The translations under genes and the position numbers were made by a program. This document shows, in pieces, positions 54,037-62,948 of a stretch of 64,000 nt of DNA. Position 1 is the first letter of the stretch; each line of letters opens with the position of its first letter. The stretch spans positions 124,001 through 188,000 of the forward strand of contig NZ_JAZIBG010000054.1 of NCBI RefSeq assembly GCF_036621135.1. Reading direction: 5' to 3'. The notes beneath the pieces are model-generated. The model was not told where the DNA came from and searched no databases. It saw only the letters and a list, made by a program, of their open reading frames with translations. This DNA comes from Aquincola agrisoli (GTDB lineage: Bacteria; Pseudomonadota; Gammaproteobacteria; Burkholderiales; Burkholderiaceae_C).

Positions 54037-56334
54037 ATGACCTTCGCTGCATCCAACGCGGGCGAAAGGGATTCCGCGCGGCTGGCTGACTTCGCGCGCG
54101 CTTCCGGCGACGTGCTGTGGGAGTGCGACGCCTCGTGGTGCTACACCTGGCTGGCCGGGCCGGTCGAGTCGCTCGGCGGCGAGGATGACGCCGCCCTGAT
54201 CGGACAGGTGCTGGCCGATGGCTTGTTGCTGGACCACACGGGCGATCCGCTGGGCGAGGAGCGGCTGCACGCCTGGCTCGCCCGACCCGAGGCCTTCTCC
54301 GACGCCCTGACCGAGCTGCGCACGCCGCGCGGCCGCGTCATCGTGTCACGCAGTGCGGTGCCGCTGTTCGATGAGGGGCACCGTCACATCGGCTGGCGTG
54401 GCACGGCGCGCGACGTCAGCGTCCGCGTTGCGCTGGCGCGCAGCGAGCGTGAGCGCGACGAGCAGTTGCGCAAGATGACGTTGCTGCTGCCCGGCGTGCT
54501 GTACCAGTACCTGGAACATGGCGACGACGGCGGCCGGTTCCCCGAGGACCCTGAGCGGCTGGGCCAGCTCTGCGGTGCCCAGGCGCAGGCGATGCAGGGA
54601 TCGGTGCGTGTGGTGCGGGAGGACATCTCCGAGTTGCGCGCGAGCTACCTGCGCGCGCGCCATACGCGCAGCCCCTGGCACGTGCAGTTCCGGGTGCTCG
54701 ACAGCCAGGACGAGGAGCGTTGGCTGGAGAGCCGCGCCATGCCCGAGCGTCACCCTGACGGCGGATGGCTGTGGCATGGCTTCGTCTCCGACATCAGCGA
54801 GCGCAAGCGCGTCGAGCTCGCGTTGCGTGCGTCGGAGGAGCGATGGCTGTTGGCGGCGGAAGCGACGGCGACCGGACTGGCGCAGATGAACTGCCGGGAC
54901 GGCACGCTGCTGCTCGACCGCATGGCTTGCCAGAACCACGGGCTGCCGTGGCCGCACCCTCCGCTGACGGTGGACAGCTGGCTCGCGCAGATCCACGAGG
55001 ACGACCGTGGCCTGGCGCGGGCCGCGCTGCAGCGTGCACAGTCCGACGGCCAGCGGATGGAGGCGCGCTTCCGCTTCCGGCTGCCTGACGGGGGCTGGCG
55101 ATGGCTGGAGATCTTCGCGCGAGCGCAGCTCGGCTCCGACGGTCAGCCACTGGCGCTGGTCGGTACCTGCCGCGACGTCACTGCCCAGCAGGAGGCGGTC
55201 CAGATGCAGCAGGCCAAGGAGGAAGCCGAGCGCGCCAACCGTGCCAAGAGCGAGCTGCTCTCCCGGGTGAGCCATGAGCTGCGCACCCCCCTCAACGGCA
55301 TCCTCGGCTTCGCGCAACTGATGGGCCTGGACCGCGACCAGCCGCTCGGCGTGGCCCAACGCCGCCGCCTGGAAGGCGTCGAGCAGGCGGGGCGGCACCT
55401 GCTGGCGCTCGTCAACGACGTGCTTGACCTGACCCGGCTGGAACGCGGCGAATTCGGCCTGCGGCTGCAGTCCGTCGACATCGTCCGTTCGCTCGGCGCC
55501 GCGCTCGGCCTCGTCAAGCCGCTGCTGTCGGTGCATGCGGTGCAACTGCCGGCCACGCTGCCGGCGGGCCCCTGCTGGGTGCAGGCCGATCCGCGGGGGT
55601 TGCAGCAGGTCCTGGTGAACCTCCTGTCCAACGCGATCAAGTACAACCGGGCCGGCGGCCGCGTGCGCTTCGACCTTCAATCGCATTCGCAGCAGGTTGT
55701 GCTGACGATCGAGGATGAAGGCCCCGGCCTGACCGAAGACGAGCAGCGCCAGCTCTTCCAGCCCTTCAACCGCCTGGGTGCCGAGCGCCAGCGCATCGAG
55801 GGCAGTGGTCTCGGCCTGGTCATCGCCGGCGAACTGGTGCGCACGATGAACGGTGCGCTGTCCGTCACGAGCCGCACCGGCATCGGCAGCCGGTTCAGCG
55901 TCGCGCTGGCCAAGGCCACCATGGTGGGCGAGCTGGCTGGCGCGGCGGCCGAGCCGGCACCCTACCGTGTCGTCTACATCGAGGACGAGCCGCTCAACGC
56001 ACTGCTGATGCAGGAGGTCTTTCGGGCGCAGCGTGGCTGGCAGCTGGTGGTGGCGCGCAATGGTGCGGAAGGACTGGACCGTGCGCGCACGATGCTGCCG
56101 GACATGGTGCTGGTCGACATGAACCTGCCCGACATGAACGGCCTGCAGATCATCGGCGAGCTGCGCCGCGACGCCCGCACGGCCGGCCTGCGCTGCGTCG
56201 CGCTCTCGGCCGACGCGATGCCGGAGCAGATCGATGCAGCCCGTCAGGCCGGCTTCGACGACTACTGGACCAAGCCCATCGACGTGGCCCGCATGCTGCA
56301 GATCGTCGAGGAGGCGATCCACGCGCGTCCGTGA
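54037..56334 (+). CDS. Hybrid sensor histidine kinase (PAS domains, HisKA, ATPase, receiver)
   Basis: A 765-residue soluble hybrid kinase. Three PAS-like modules lie at about 15-135, 140-260 and 265-390, followed by a coiled segment and HisKA with His413 (SRVSHELRTPLNGILGF). The ATPase domain has NLLSNAIKYNRAGG, DEGPGLTEDE and GSGLGLVIA. A C-terminal receiver carries Asp694 (VLVDMNLPDMNG). No membrane span is present. ATG 54037 was preferred over an in-frame GTG at 54022. It starts one base after the upstream hydrolase stop, so the two are cotranscribed. No separate response regulator lies beside it. Confidence 0.93.
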   Translation: MTFAASNAGERDSARLADFARASGDVLWECDASWCYTWLAGPVESLGGEDDAALIGQVLADGLLLDHTGDPLGEERLHAWLARPEAFSDALTELRTPRGRVIVSRSAVPLFDEGHRHIGWRGTARDVSVRVALARSERERDEQLRKMTLLLPGVLYQYLEHGDDGGRFPEDPERLGQLCGAQAQAMQGSVRVVREDISELRASYLRARHTRSPWHVQFRVLDSQDEERWLESRAMPERHPDGGWLWHGFVSDISERKRVELALRASEERWLLAAEATATGLAQMNCRDGTLLLDRMACQNHGLPWPHPPLTVDSWLAQIHEDDRGLARAALQRAQSDGQRMEARFRFRLPDGGWRWLEIFARAQLGSDGQPLALVGTCRDVTAQQEAVQMQQAKEEAERANRAKSELLSRVSHELRTPLNGILGFAQLMGLDRDQPLGVAQRRRLEGVEQAGRHLLALVNDVLDLTRLERGEFGLRLQSVDIVRSLGAALGLVKPLLSVHAVQLPATLPAGPCWVQADPRGLQQVLVNLLSNAIKYNRAGGRVRFDLQSHSQQVVLTIEDEGPGLTEDEQRQLFQPFNRLGAERQRIEGSGLGLVIAGELVRTMNGALSVTSRTGIGSRFSVALAKATMVGELAGAAAEPAPYRVVYIEDEPLNALLMQEVFRAQRGWQLVVARNGAEGLDRARTMLPDMVLVDMNLPDMNGLQIIGELRRDARTAGLRCVALSADAMPEQIDAARQAGFDDYWTKPIDVARMLQIVEEAIHARP

Positions 56335-56352
56335 GCGGAGCGCATCGGCCAA

Positions 56353-56382
56353 TAAAAAAGCCGGTGCGCTGGGCACCGGCTT
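56353..56382 (-). terminator. Rho-independent terminator of the SWIB gene
   Basis: On the minus strand AAGCCGGTGC (56382-56373) pairs with GCACCGGCTT (56367-56358) across a 5-base loop and is followed by six U residues. It is placed 37 bases after the SWIB stop. On the plus strand it also closes the hybrid-kinase transcript weakly, without a U-run. Confidence 0.85.
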
Positions 56383-56419
56383 GGCGTTGAAAGCGCCTCG
56401 CGGCGCCTTGCAGGCCAGC

Positions 56420-56770
56420 TTACTTCAGGTGCTCGTTGATGAGCTTGGTCATCTCGAACATCGAGACCTGATCCTTCTTGAAGATGGCTTTCAGCTTCGC
56501 GTCGGCATTGATCATGCGCTTGTTGGCCGCGTCCTGAAGCTTGTTCTTCTTGATGTAGTCCCAAACCTTCTTCGTGACCTCGGTGCGGGGCGCCGGGGTC
56601 GCGCCGATGACGGCGGCCAGGGCTTCACTCGGGGTCATCGCCTTCATGAAGGCTGCGCTCGGGGTCCGCTTCTTGGCCGGGGCCTTCTTCGCGGGGACCT
56701 TGGCGGGAGCCTTGATCGGGGGCTTGGCGCCACCGGCCTTCTTGGCCGGGGCCTTCTTCGCAGTTGCCAT
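56420..56770 (-). CDS. SWIB/MDM2-domain protein with histone-H1-like tail
   Basis: A 116-residue protein. The N-terminal 35 residues are repeats of Lys-Lys-Ala-Pro type (AKKAPAKKAGGAKPP), like bacterial histone-H1-like proteins. The rest is a SWIB domain: TPSEALAAVIGATPAPRTEVTKKVWDYIKKNKLQD, then INADAKLKAIF and VSMFEMTKLINEHLK. It may bind DNA and compact or regulate chromosome regions, as proposed for chlamydial SWIB proteins. It is a single gene with its own terminator. Confidence 0.92.
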   Translation of the reverse strand: MATAKKAPAKKAGGAKPPIKAPAKVPAKKAPAKKRTPSAAFMKAMTPSEALAAVIGATPAPRTEVTKKVWDYIKKNKLQDAANKRMINADAKLKAIFKKDQVSMFEMTKLINEHLK

Positions 56771-57030
56771 TTTGAATTCGCTCCATCAAGTAGTGGGTTG
56801 ATGTGCCGGGTGGAGGTGAGGGCCGCATGAGCCTTCGTTTCTCTCTGGGCACCCTGCGGCGCGAATGGTACTGCGTGTGATAGGGGCTGAGAAGCCGTTT
56901 TCCCTCGGAAAACCGCCTCCGGACAGCCCTTGGAGTCCCTTTTGTCGCCCCCGGGCGTCAAACATCCGTGGCGAGCCCCGCCGCCGCTCGTCCGGACCCG
57001 GGCCGGCATGACAATCCGGCCGTGGCTTCC

Positions 57031-58425
57031 ATGCGTTTGCGGCACAAGATCTTCCTGCTGGCGGTGGTCCCGCTCGTGCTGTCGATCGCGTTGATTGCGC
57101 AGGCCGTGCGGCAGCAGCAGCGTGCGCTCGCGCAGCGCGAACACGCCTTGGTCGAAGAGGCCACGATGGCTGCCCGCCGCGCCGAACTGCGGCACTACGT
57201 CGAGCTGGCGCTGCGCACGCTCGACACGCTGCCGCGCGGCGACGACGAGGCCTCGCAGCGCGCGGCCGCGCTGCAGCGGCTGGCGGCGCTGGAGTACGGT
57301 GACGACGGCTACTTCTTCCTCTACGACCTGCATGGCCGGTCGCTGATGCATCCGCGGCAGCCCGAGCTGGTGGGCAACAGCCTGTGGGAGCTGCGTGATG
57401 CCGTCGGCCAGCCGACCATCCAGCGCCTCATCGCGCAGGCCCGCGCGGGCGGTGGCTTCGTGACCTATCCGTGGCGCAAGCCGTCCACCGACCGCATGAC
57501 GCCCAAGCTCGCGTACGTGGTCGTCGTGCCGCGCTGGGGCTGGATGCTCGGCACCGGCATCTACCTCGACGATGTCGAGGCCACGCTCGCGCACCTCGAC
57601 CGGCAGGCGGCGGCGCACATCGATGCGACGCTGTGGTGGCTGGCGGGCATCGCGCTGTTCGGCGTCGCATCGATCACGGCGTGCGGACTCGCGCTCAACC
57701 TCAGCGAGCACCGCGTGGCCGATGCCAAGCTGCGCCGCATGGCGCTGCAGGCCGTGCAGGCGCTCGAGAACGAGCGTGCCTACCTCTCGCGTGAACTGCA
57801 CGACGGCACCAGCCAGACCCTGGTCTCCGCCAAGCTGCTGGTCGAGACGGCCCACGAGCGGCTGTCCAGCGGGGGCGATGCGCAAGCACCGCTGGCCAAG
57901 GCCGGGGTGCGGCTGGCCGAGGTGCTCGACGAGGTGCGGCGGCTGTCGCACCGCCTGCGCCCGGCGCTGCTCGACGTGCTGGGGCTGCCGTCCGCGCTGG
58001 AGCACCTGGGCCGGGAGGCGGCCGATGCGGGCAACCTCGCGTTCTCGCTGCGCGTGCGCGGCGCCGCGGCGCCGCTGCCCGAGAACGTCAACACCGTGCT
58101 GTTCCGCGTCGCGCAGGAGGCGCTGGCCAACATCGAGAAGCATGCGCAGGCCGAGTCGGTGCGCATGCGCCTGGTGTTCGGGCGGCGCGGGTTGCGCCTG
58201 TCCATCCTGGACGACGGCCGCGGCTTCGACCTGAAGGCCGTGCAGGCCGATCCGCGTCGCGGCATCGGCCTGCGCAACATGCGCGAGCGGCTGGCCTCGG
58301 TCGGCGGGCGGCTGCGGCTGTCGTCGCATGCCGGCGGCACCAGCGTCGTGGCCGACCTGCCGGCCGCGGCGCTGAAGGCCGACGCGGGCCTGCCGCTGAT
58401 CGAGGAAGAGGGAGCCAAAGCATGA
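57031..58425 (+). CDS. Cache-domain sensor histidine kinase (NarX/LiaS type)
   Basis: A 464-residue membrane kinase. A membrane helix (about 6-25) and a second one (about 202-225) bound a periplasmic single-Cache domain: YGDDGYFFLYDLHGRSLMHPRQPELVG and the C-terminal GWMLGTGIYLDDVEATLAHLD. Such domains bind small carboxylates or amines. The cytoplasmic part is a HisKA_3 kinase with His257 (LSRELHDGTSQTL) and HATPase motif GIGLRNMRERLASVGG. The ATG at 57031 gives the cleanest first helix. It overlaps the response-regulator start (ATGA) and lies upstream of cstA, so it may sense pyruvate or a related acid. Confidence 0.93.
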   Translation: MRLRHKIFLLAVVPLVLSIALIAQAVRQQQRALAQREHALVEEATMAARRAELRHYVELALRTLDTLPRGDDEASQRAAALQRLAALEYGDDGYFFLYDLHGRSLMHPRQPELVGNSLWELRDAVGQPTIQRLIAQARAGGGFVTYPWRKPSTDRMTPKLAYVVVVPRWGWMLGTGIYLDDVEATLAHLDRQAAAHIDATLWWLAGIALFGVASITACGLALNLSEHRVADAKLRRMALQAVQALENERAYLSRELHDGTSQTLVSAKLLVETAHERLSSGGDAQAPLAKAGVRLAEVLDEVRRLSHRLRPALLDVLGLPSALEHLGREAADAGNLAFSLRVRGAAAPLPENVNTVLFRVAQEALANIEKHAQAESVRMRLVFGRRGLRLSILDDGRGFDLKAVQADPRRGIGLRNMRERLASVGGRLRLSSHAGGTSVVADLPAAALKADAGLPLIEEEGAKA

Positions 58426-59105
58426 GCGCCGCGCGGCCGCCCGAAGCGACTTCGATGGGCGCCGACGAGCGCGGCGTCGATGCCATGGTCAGGCTGCTGC
58501 TGATCGACGACCATCCCCTGGTGCGCGACGGCCTGCGCGCACGGCTGGGCGGCATCGACGGCATCGAGGTCGTCGGGGAGGCCGGCCATGCGCGCGAGGC
58601 GCTGGCCGCGGTCGAGGCGCTGCGCCCGACGATGGCGCTGGTGGACATCGGCATGAAGGAGGTCAACGGCATCGAGCTGACGCTGATGCTGTCGCAGCGC
58701 CACCCCGAGCTGGCGGTGCTCATCCTCAGCATGTACGACAACCCCGAGTACGTGCAGCAGGCCATGCAGGCCGGCGCGCGCGGCTACGTACTGAAGGACG
58801 CGCCCTCCAGCGAGATCGTCGGCGCGATCCAGACCGTGCGGCAGGGCGGCACCTACCTGAGCCCCAGCGTCACCAAGCGCCTGTTCCGCGCGCAGGAGCC
58901 CAAGCCGCTGCTGTCGCCGCGCGAATCGGAAATCCTCGCCTGCCTGGCCAAGGGCCAGTCGAGCAAGCAGATAGCCGAGGCGCTGGGCCTGAGCGTGCGC
59001 ACCGTCGAGACGCACCGCCAGAACATCAAGCGCAAGCTGGTGATCGACGGGCAGGCCGAACTGATCAAGTACGCCGTCGAGCATGTGCGCCGCTACGGCG
59101 GTTGA
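58422..59105 (+). CDS. LuxR/NarL-family response regulator
   Basis: A 227-residue response regulator. The receiver has the acid pair LLIDDHPLVRDG and phospho-acceptor Asp75 (ALVDIGMKEVNG). The C-terminal LuxR HTH is LSPRESEILACLAKGQSSKQIAEALGLSVRTVETHRQNIKRKL. It starts in a 4-base overlap with the kinase stop; a shorter start at an in-frame ATG near 58485 would give the usual family N terminus. The kinase-regulator pair probably controls cstA downstream. Confidence 0.95.
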   Translation: MSAARPPEATSMGADERGVDAMVRLLLIDDHPLVRDGLRARLGGIDGIEVVGEAGHAREALAAVEALRPTMALVDIGMKEVNGIELTLMLSQRHPELAVLILSMYDNPEYVQQAMQAGARGYVLKDAPSSEIVGAIQTVRQGGTYLSPSVTKRLFRAQEPKPLLSPRESEILACLAKGQSSKQIAEALGLSVRTVETHRQNIKRKLVIDGQAELIKYAVEHVRRYGG

Positions 59106-59128
59106 CCGGGGATCGGGGACGGGCCCTA

Positions 59129-59157
59129 CGTAGTCCCACGCAGCCGCTTGCGTAGTC
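59129..59157 (+). promoter_or_regulatory. CGTAGTC direct repeats upstream of cstA
   Basis: CGTAGTC occurs at 59129-59135 and 59151-59157, 22 bases apart (two helical turns), in the 118-base gap before cstA. Direct repeats two turns apart fit binding of a LuxR-type regulator dimer pair. The closest candidate is the regulator encoded just upstream. Confidence 0.45.
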
Positions 59158-59172
59158 GGACGGTTGTGGCCG

Positions 59173-59211
59173 GGGGGGTGCGCTGCCGAGAATTTCGGCG
59201 CTGCACCCCCC
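59173..59211 (+). promoter_or_regulatory. Stem-loop abutting the cstA Shine-Dalgarno
   Basis: GGGGGGTGC (59173-59181) pairs with GCACCCCCC (59203-59211). Inside it, GCCGA (59185-59189) pairs with TCGGC (59195-59199) around a 5-base loop. The GGAG ribosome site follows at once (59212-59215) and the start codon is at 59224. The structure could modulate ribosome access or protect the message. Confidence 0.5.
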
Positions 59212-59223
59212 GGAGACATCCCC

Positions 59224-61293
59224 ATGAAACTGCTACGCCAGCACCTGCTCTGGCTCGTCGTCGCCCTGGCGGGCGCGTTCTCGCTGGGCGTCGTCGCGCT
59301 CGGCCGCGGCGAGACCATCAGCGCACTGTGGATCGTGATCGCCGCGGTCTGCGTCTACCTGATTGCCTACCGCTACTACAGCCTCTTCATCGCCAACAAG
59401 GTGATGGGCCTCGACGCCACGCGGCAGACGCCCGCCTGGCGCCACAACGACGGGCTCGACTACGTGCCCACCAACAAGAACGTGCTGTACGGCCACCACT
59501 TCGCCGCCATCGCCGGCGCGGGGCCGCTGGTGGGGCCGGTGCTCGCGGCGCAGATGGGCTACCTGCCCGGCGTGCTGTGGATCCTGGCCGGCGTGGTGTT
59601 CGCCGGCGCGGTGCAGGACTTCATGGTCCTGTTCATCTCGACGCGCCGCGACGGCCGCTCGCTGGGCGACCTGATCAAGCAGGAGATGGGCTTCGTGCCC
59701 GGGATGATCGCGCTCTTCGGCGCCTACATGATCATGATCATCATCCTGGCCGTGCTGGCGCTGATCGTGGTGAAGGCGCTCGCGCACTCGCCGTGGGGCA
59801 CCTGGACCGTCGGCCTCACCATCCCCATCGCGCTCTTCATGGGCATCTACAGCCGCTTCATCCGGCCGGGGCGCATCGGCGAGGTCTCGCTGATCGGCTT
59901 CGTGCTGCTGATGCTGGCCATCGTCACCGGCCAGTGGGTGCACGACAGCCCCGCGCTCGCGCCGCTGTTCGACTTCGAAGGCAAGGCGCTCACCTGGATG
60001 CTGATCGGCTACGGCTTCGTCGCCGCCTCCATCCCGGTGTGGCTGCTGCTCGCGCCGCGCGACTACCTCTCCACCTTCCTGAAGATCGGCACCATCATCG
60101 CGCTGGCCATCGGCATCGTGATCGTCGCGCCGAACATGGAGATGCCCGCGCTCACCCAGTTCGCGGCCGGCAACGGCCCGGTGTGGTCGGGCAACCTGTT
60201 CCCGTTCCTCTTCATCACCATCGCCTGCGGCGCCGTGTCGGGCTTCCATGCGCTGATCTCGTCGGGCACCACGCCCAAGATGCTGGAGAACGAGACCCAC
60301 GCGCGCTTCATCGGCTACGGCGGCATGCTGGCCGAATCGTTCGTGGCCATCATGGCGCTGGTGGCCGCCTCGGTCATCGATCCCGGCATCTACTTCGCGA
60401 TGAACAGCCCGGCCGCGGTGATCGGCACCACGCCGGAGGCGGTGGCGCAGACGCTGTCGACCTGGGGCTTCGTGATCACGCCCGACGTGCTGGTCCAGAC
60501 CGCGAAGGACGTGGGCGAGAACACCATCCTGTCGCGTGCCGGCGGCGCACCGACGCTGGCGGTGGGCATGGCCCACATCCTGCACCAGGTCATCGGCGGC
60601 CAGGCCATGATGGCCTTCTGGTACCACTTCGCCATCCTGTTCGAGGCGCTCTTCATCCTGACCGCGGTGGACGCCGGCACCCGCTCGGGCCGCTTCATGC
60701 TGCAGGACCTGCTGGGCAGCTTCGTGCCCGCCCTCAAGCGCACGGATTCGCTGCCCGCCAACCTCATCGCCACCGCGCTGTGCGTGGCCACCTGGGGCTA
60801 CTTCCTCTACCAGGGCGTGGTCGATCCGCTGGGTGGCATCAACACGCTGTGGCCGCTGTTCGGCATCGCCAACCAGATGCTCGCGGCCGTGGCGCTGGTG
60901 CTGGGTACCGTGGTGCTCTACAAGATGAAGCGAGGCCGCTACGCCTGGGTGACGGCGGCGCCGGCCGTGTGGCTGCTGGTCTGCACGATGACGGCCGGCT
61001 GGCTGAAGGTGTTCTCTGACGACGCCAAGGTCGGCTTCCTCGCCCACGCCGCGAAGTACAAGGACGCCCTGGCGCAAGGCACGCTGCTGGCGCCGGCCCG
61101 GACGGCCGAGGAGATGGGCCGCATCGTCTTCAACGACCAGCTCAACGCGGCGTTGTGCGGCCTGTTCATGTTCGTGGTGGTGAGCATCACCTTCTACGGC
61201 GCGCGCGCCGTGCTGGCCGCGCGGCGGCAGCACCGGCCCACCGCGCACGAAACGCCCTACGTGGCGATGGCCGCGGCGCAGGCCGGGCGCTGA
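59224..61293 (+). CDS. cstA: Carbon starvation protein CstA-type pyruvate/peptide transporter
   Basis: A 689-residue polytopic membrane protein of the CstA/BtsT family. Family marks include YRYYSLFIANKVMGLD, DYVPTNKNVLYGHHFAAIAGAGPLVGPVLAAQMGYLPG, and GFHALISSGTTPKML in the middle, with many hydrophobic helices to about 620. The ATG at 59224 is preceded by GGAG; the longer in-frame start upstream would run through the leader hairpin. CstA and BtsT import pyruvate in E. coli; peptide uptake has also been proposed. It follows a Cache kinase-regulator pair and precedes a YbdD-like gene. Confidence 0.96.
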   Translation: MKLLRQHLLWLVVALAGAFSLGVVALGRGETISALWIVIAAVCVYLIAYRYYSLFIANKVMGLDATRQTPAWRHNDGLDYVPTNKNVLYGHHFAAIAGAGPLVGPVLAAQMGYLPGVLWILAGVVFAGAVQDFMVLFISTRRDGRSLGDLIKQEMGFVPGMIALFGAYMIMIIILAVLALIVVKALAHSPWGTWTVGLTIPIALFMGIYSRFIRPGRIGEVSLIGFVLLMLAIVTGQWVHDSPALAPLFDFEGKALTWMLIGYGFVAASIPVWLLLAPRDYLSTFLKIGTIIALAIGIVIVAPNMEMPALTQFAAGNGPVWSGNLFPFLFITIACGAVSGFHALISSGTTPKMLENETHARFIGYGGMLAESFVAIMALVAASVIDPGIYFAMNSPAAVIGTTPEAVAQTLSTWGFVITPDVLVQTAKDVGENTILSRAGGAPTLAVGMAHILHQVIGGQAMMAFWYHFAILFEALFILTAVDAGTRSGRFMLQDLLGSFVPALKRTDSLPANLIATALCVATWGYFLYQGVVDPLGGINTLWPLFGIANQMLAAVALVLGTVVLYKMKRGRYAWVTAAPAVWLLVCTMTAGWLKVFSDDAKVGFLAHAAKYKDALAQGTLLAPARTAEEMGRIVFNDQLNAALCGLFMFVVVSITFYGARAVLAARRQHRPTAHETPYVAMAAAQAGR

Positions 61294-61298
61294 GCGCC

Positions 61299-61532
61299 AT
61301 GGCTGCCGTGCGTTTCAGCGCGCTGCTCCAGGGCCTGGCGGCTGATGCCGGCAAGGCCGGCCGCTACCTGGGGCAGACGATGCGCCTGATGGTGGGGGTG
61401 CCCGACTACGAGGCCTACGTCGCCCATGCCCGGGCCGCCCATCCCGACCAGCCGGTGATGAGCTACGAGGCCTTCTTCGCCGACCGGCAGGCCGCCCGCT
61501 ATGGCGGCAAGGGTCGCATCGGCTGCTGCTGA
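61299..61532 (+). CDS. YbdD/YjiX-family small protein
   Basis: A 77-residue DUF466 (YbdD/YjiX) protein: YLGQTMRLMVGVPDYEAYVAHARAAHPDQP, then SYEAFFADRQAARYGGKG and a terminal GCC. This family is almost always encoded directly after cstA-type genes, as here (five bases after the stop). Its role is unknown; it may assist the transporter. The GCC end is usual for the family. Confidence 0.92.
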   Translation: MAAVRFSALLQGLAADAGKAGRYLGQTMRLMVGVPDYEAYVAHARAAHPDQPVMSYEAFFADRQAARYGGKGRIGCC

Positions 61533-61544
61533 ACCGGCCGCGGT

Positions 61545-62944
61545 TCAGGCGGCGGCGGCGCGCCAGCCGCCGCCCAGCGCCTTGAACAGGTCCAGCGCCG
61601 CCGTCAGCCGCGCCAGACGCAGTTGGGCCAGCGCATCCTGCGCCGAGAACAGCGTGCGCTGGGCATCGAGCACGGCGAGCAGGTCGCCGCTGCCCTCGCG
61701 GTAGCGCAGTTCCGCGAGCTGCAGCGCACGCTGCGCGTAATCGACCGTCGCCTGCTGCGAGGCCTCCTGCCGCAGGCCGCGGTCCGCGTTGCCCAGGCCG
61801 TCGTCCACCTCCTTCAGGGCAGTGCGCACGGCGGCGCCGTAAGTCTCGACGAGGATGCGCCGCTGCGACTGCACGCTGTCGACCTGCGCGCGCAGCCGGC
61901 CGCCGTCGAAGAGGCTCTGCGCCAGCGACAAGCCGATCGCCAGGGTGCCCGACGGGTTCGCCAGGCTCAGCAGCGCCGCGCTGCTCACGCCGCCGGAGGC
62001 GGACAGCGCGATGCTCGGCAGCAGCGCCGCCCGTGCGGCGGCTACGTCGGCATCGGCGGCGTGCAGGTCGGCCTCGGCCGCGGCCAGGTCGGGCCGCCGC
62101 ACCAGCAGCGAGGAAGGCAGGCCGGGCGCGACCGCCGGCACCGTGAGCTGCCCGAACGATTCGGGCTGCAACGCGAAGCCCTGCGGCACCCGGCCGAGCA
62201 ACAGCGCCAGCGCCGAGGTGTTCTGCCGCACGGCCAGTTCCAGCGGTACCAGCGCCGTGCGCTGCGCCTGCACCGTGGTGCGCTGCTGCGCCACCTCCAG
62301 TGCCGTGGCCACGCCGTTGCGCTGGCGTGCCTGCACGACACCCAGCACACGCTCGGCGGTGGCCAGGTTGTCCTGCGCCAGCGACAGGCGCGCCTGCGCC
62401 GCCAATACCTGGAAATAGGTGCTCGCGACGCCGGTGGACAGCGAGAGACGCACGCCGTCGAGATCGAAGCGCGTCGCCGCGAGCGACAGGCGCGAGGCTT
62501 CGGCGTTGGCCGCCAGGCGGCCCCAGAGGTCGATCTCGTAGCTCACCGACAGCGATGCGCTGCTGCCTCGGCGGGTGGTGGCGTCGCCCGTGCCGGGGTC
62601 GCTGCGGCTGGCCGACTGGCCCGCGCCCGCGCTCGCCGACGGCAGCAGCGAACTGCCCGCCACGCGCAGCGCCGCCTCGGCCTGCCGCACGCGCTCGGCC
62701 GCGATGCGCAGGTCGCTGCTGCCCTGCTCGGCCTCGGCGATCAACCGGGTGAGCTGTGCCGACCCGAACCCCAGCCACCATTGCGGCGAGACGTCGGCAG
62801 CGGCCGCCGCCACCGGTTCGGCAAAGCGTTCGGGCAGGGCCAGCGCGGGTTGTGTGCGCGGCTCCATCACCGCGCAGCCGGACAGCAGCGCGGCCGCGGC
62901 CAGCGCCGTGCAGGCGGAGTGCTTTCGTGGGAGTGTGTTCATCG

Positions 62945-62948
<4 letters not shown>
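61545..62948 (-). CDS. Outer-membrane efflux lipoprotein (NodT/TolC family)
   Basis: A 467-residue RND/ABC efflux outer-membrane factor. Lipobox LLSGC gives lipidated Cys25. Mature motifs include WWLGFGSAQLTRLIAEAEQGSSDL, YEIDLWGRLAANAEASR and the second repeat SLAQSLFDGGRLRAQV, typical of NodT family proteins. ATG 62948 overlaps the macB stop (ATGA). It completes a MacAB-type tripartite pump, with macB upstream on the same strand and macA presumably beyond the edge. Confidence 0.94.
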
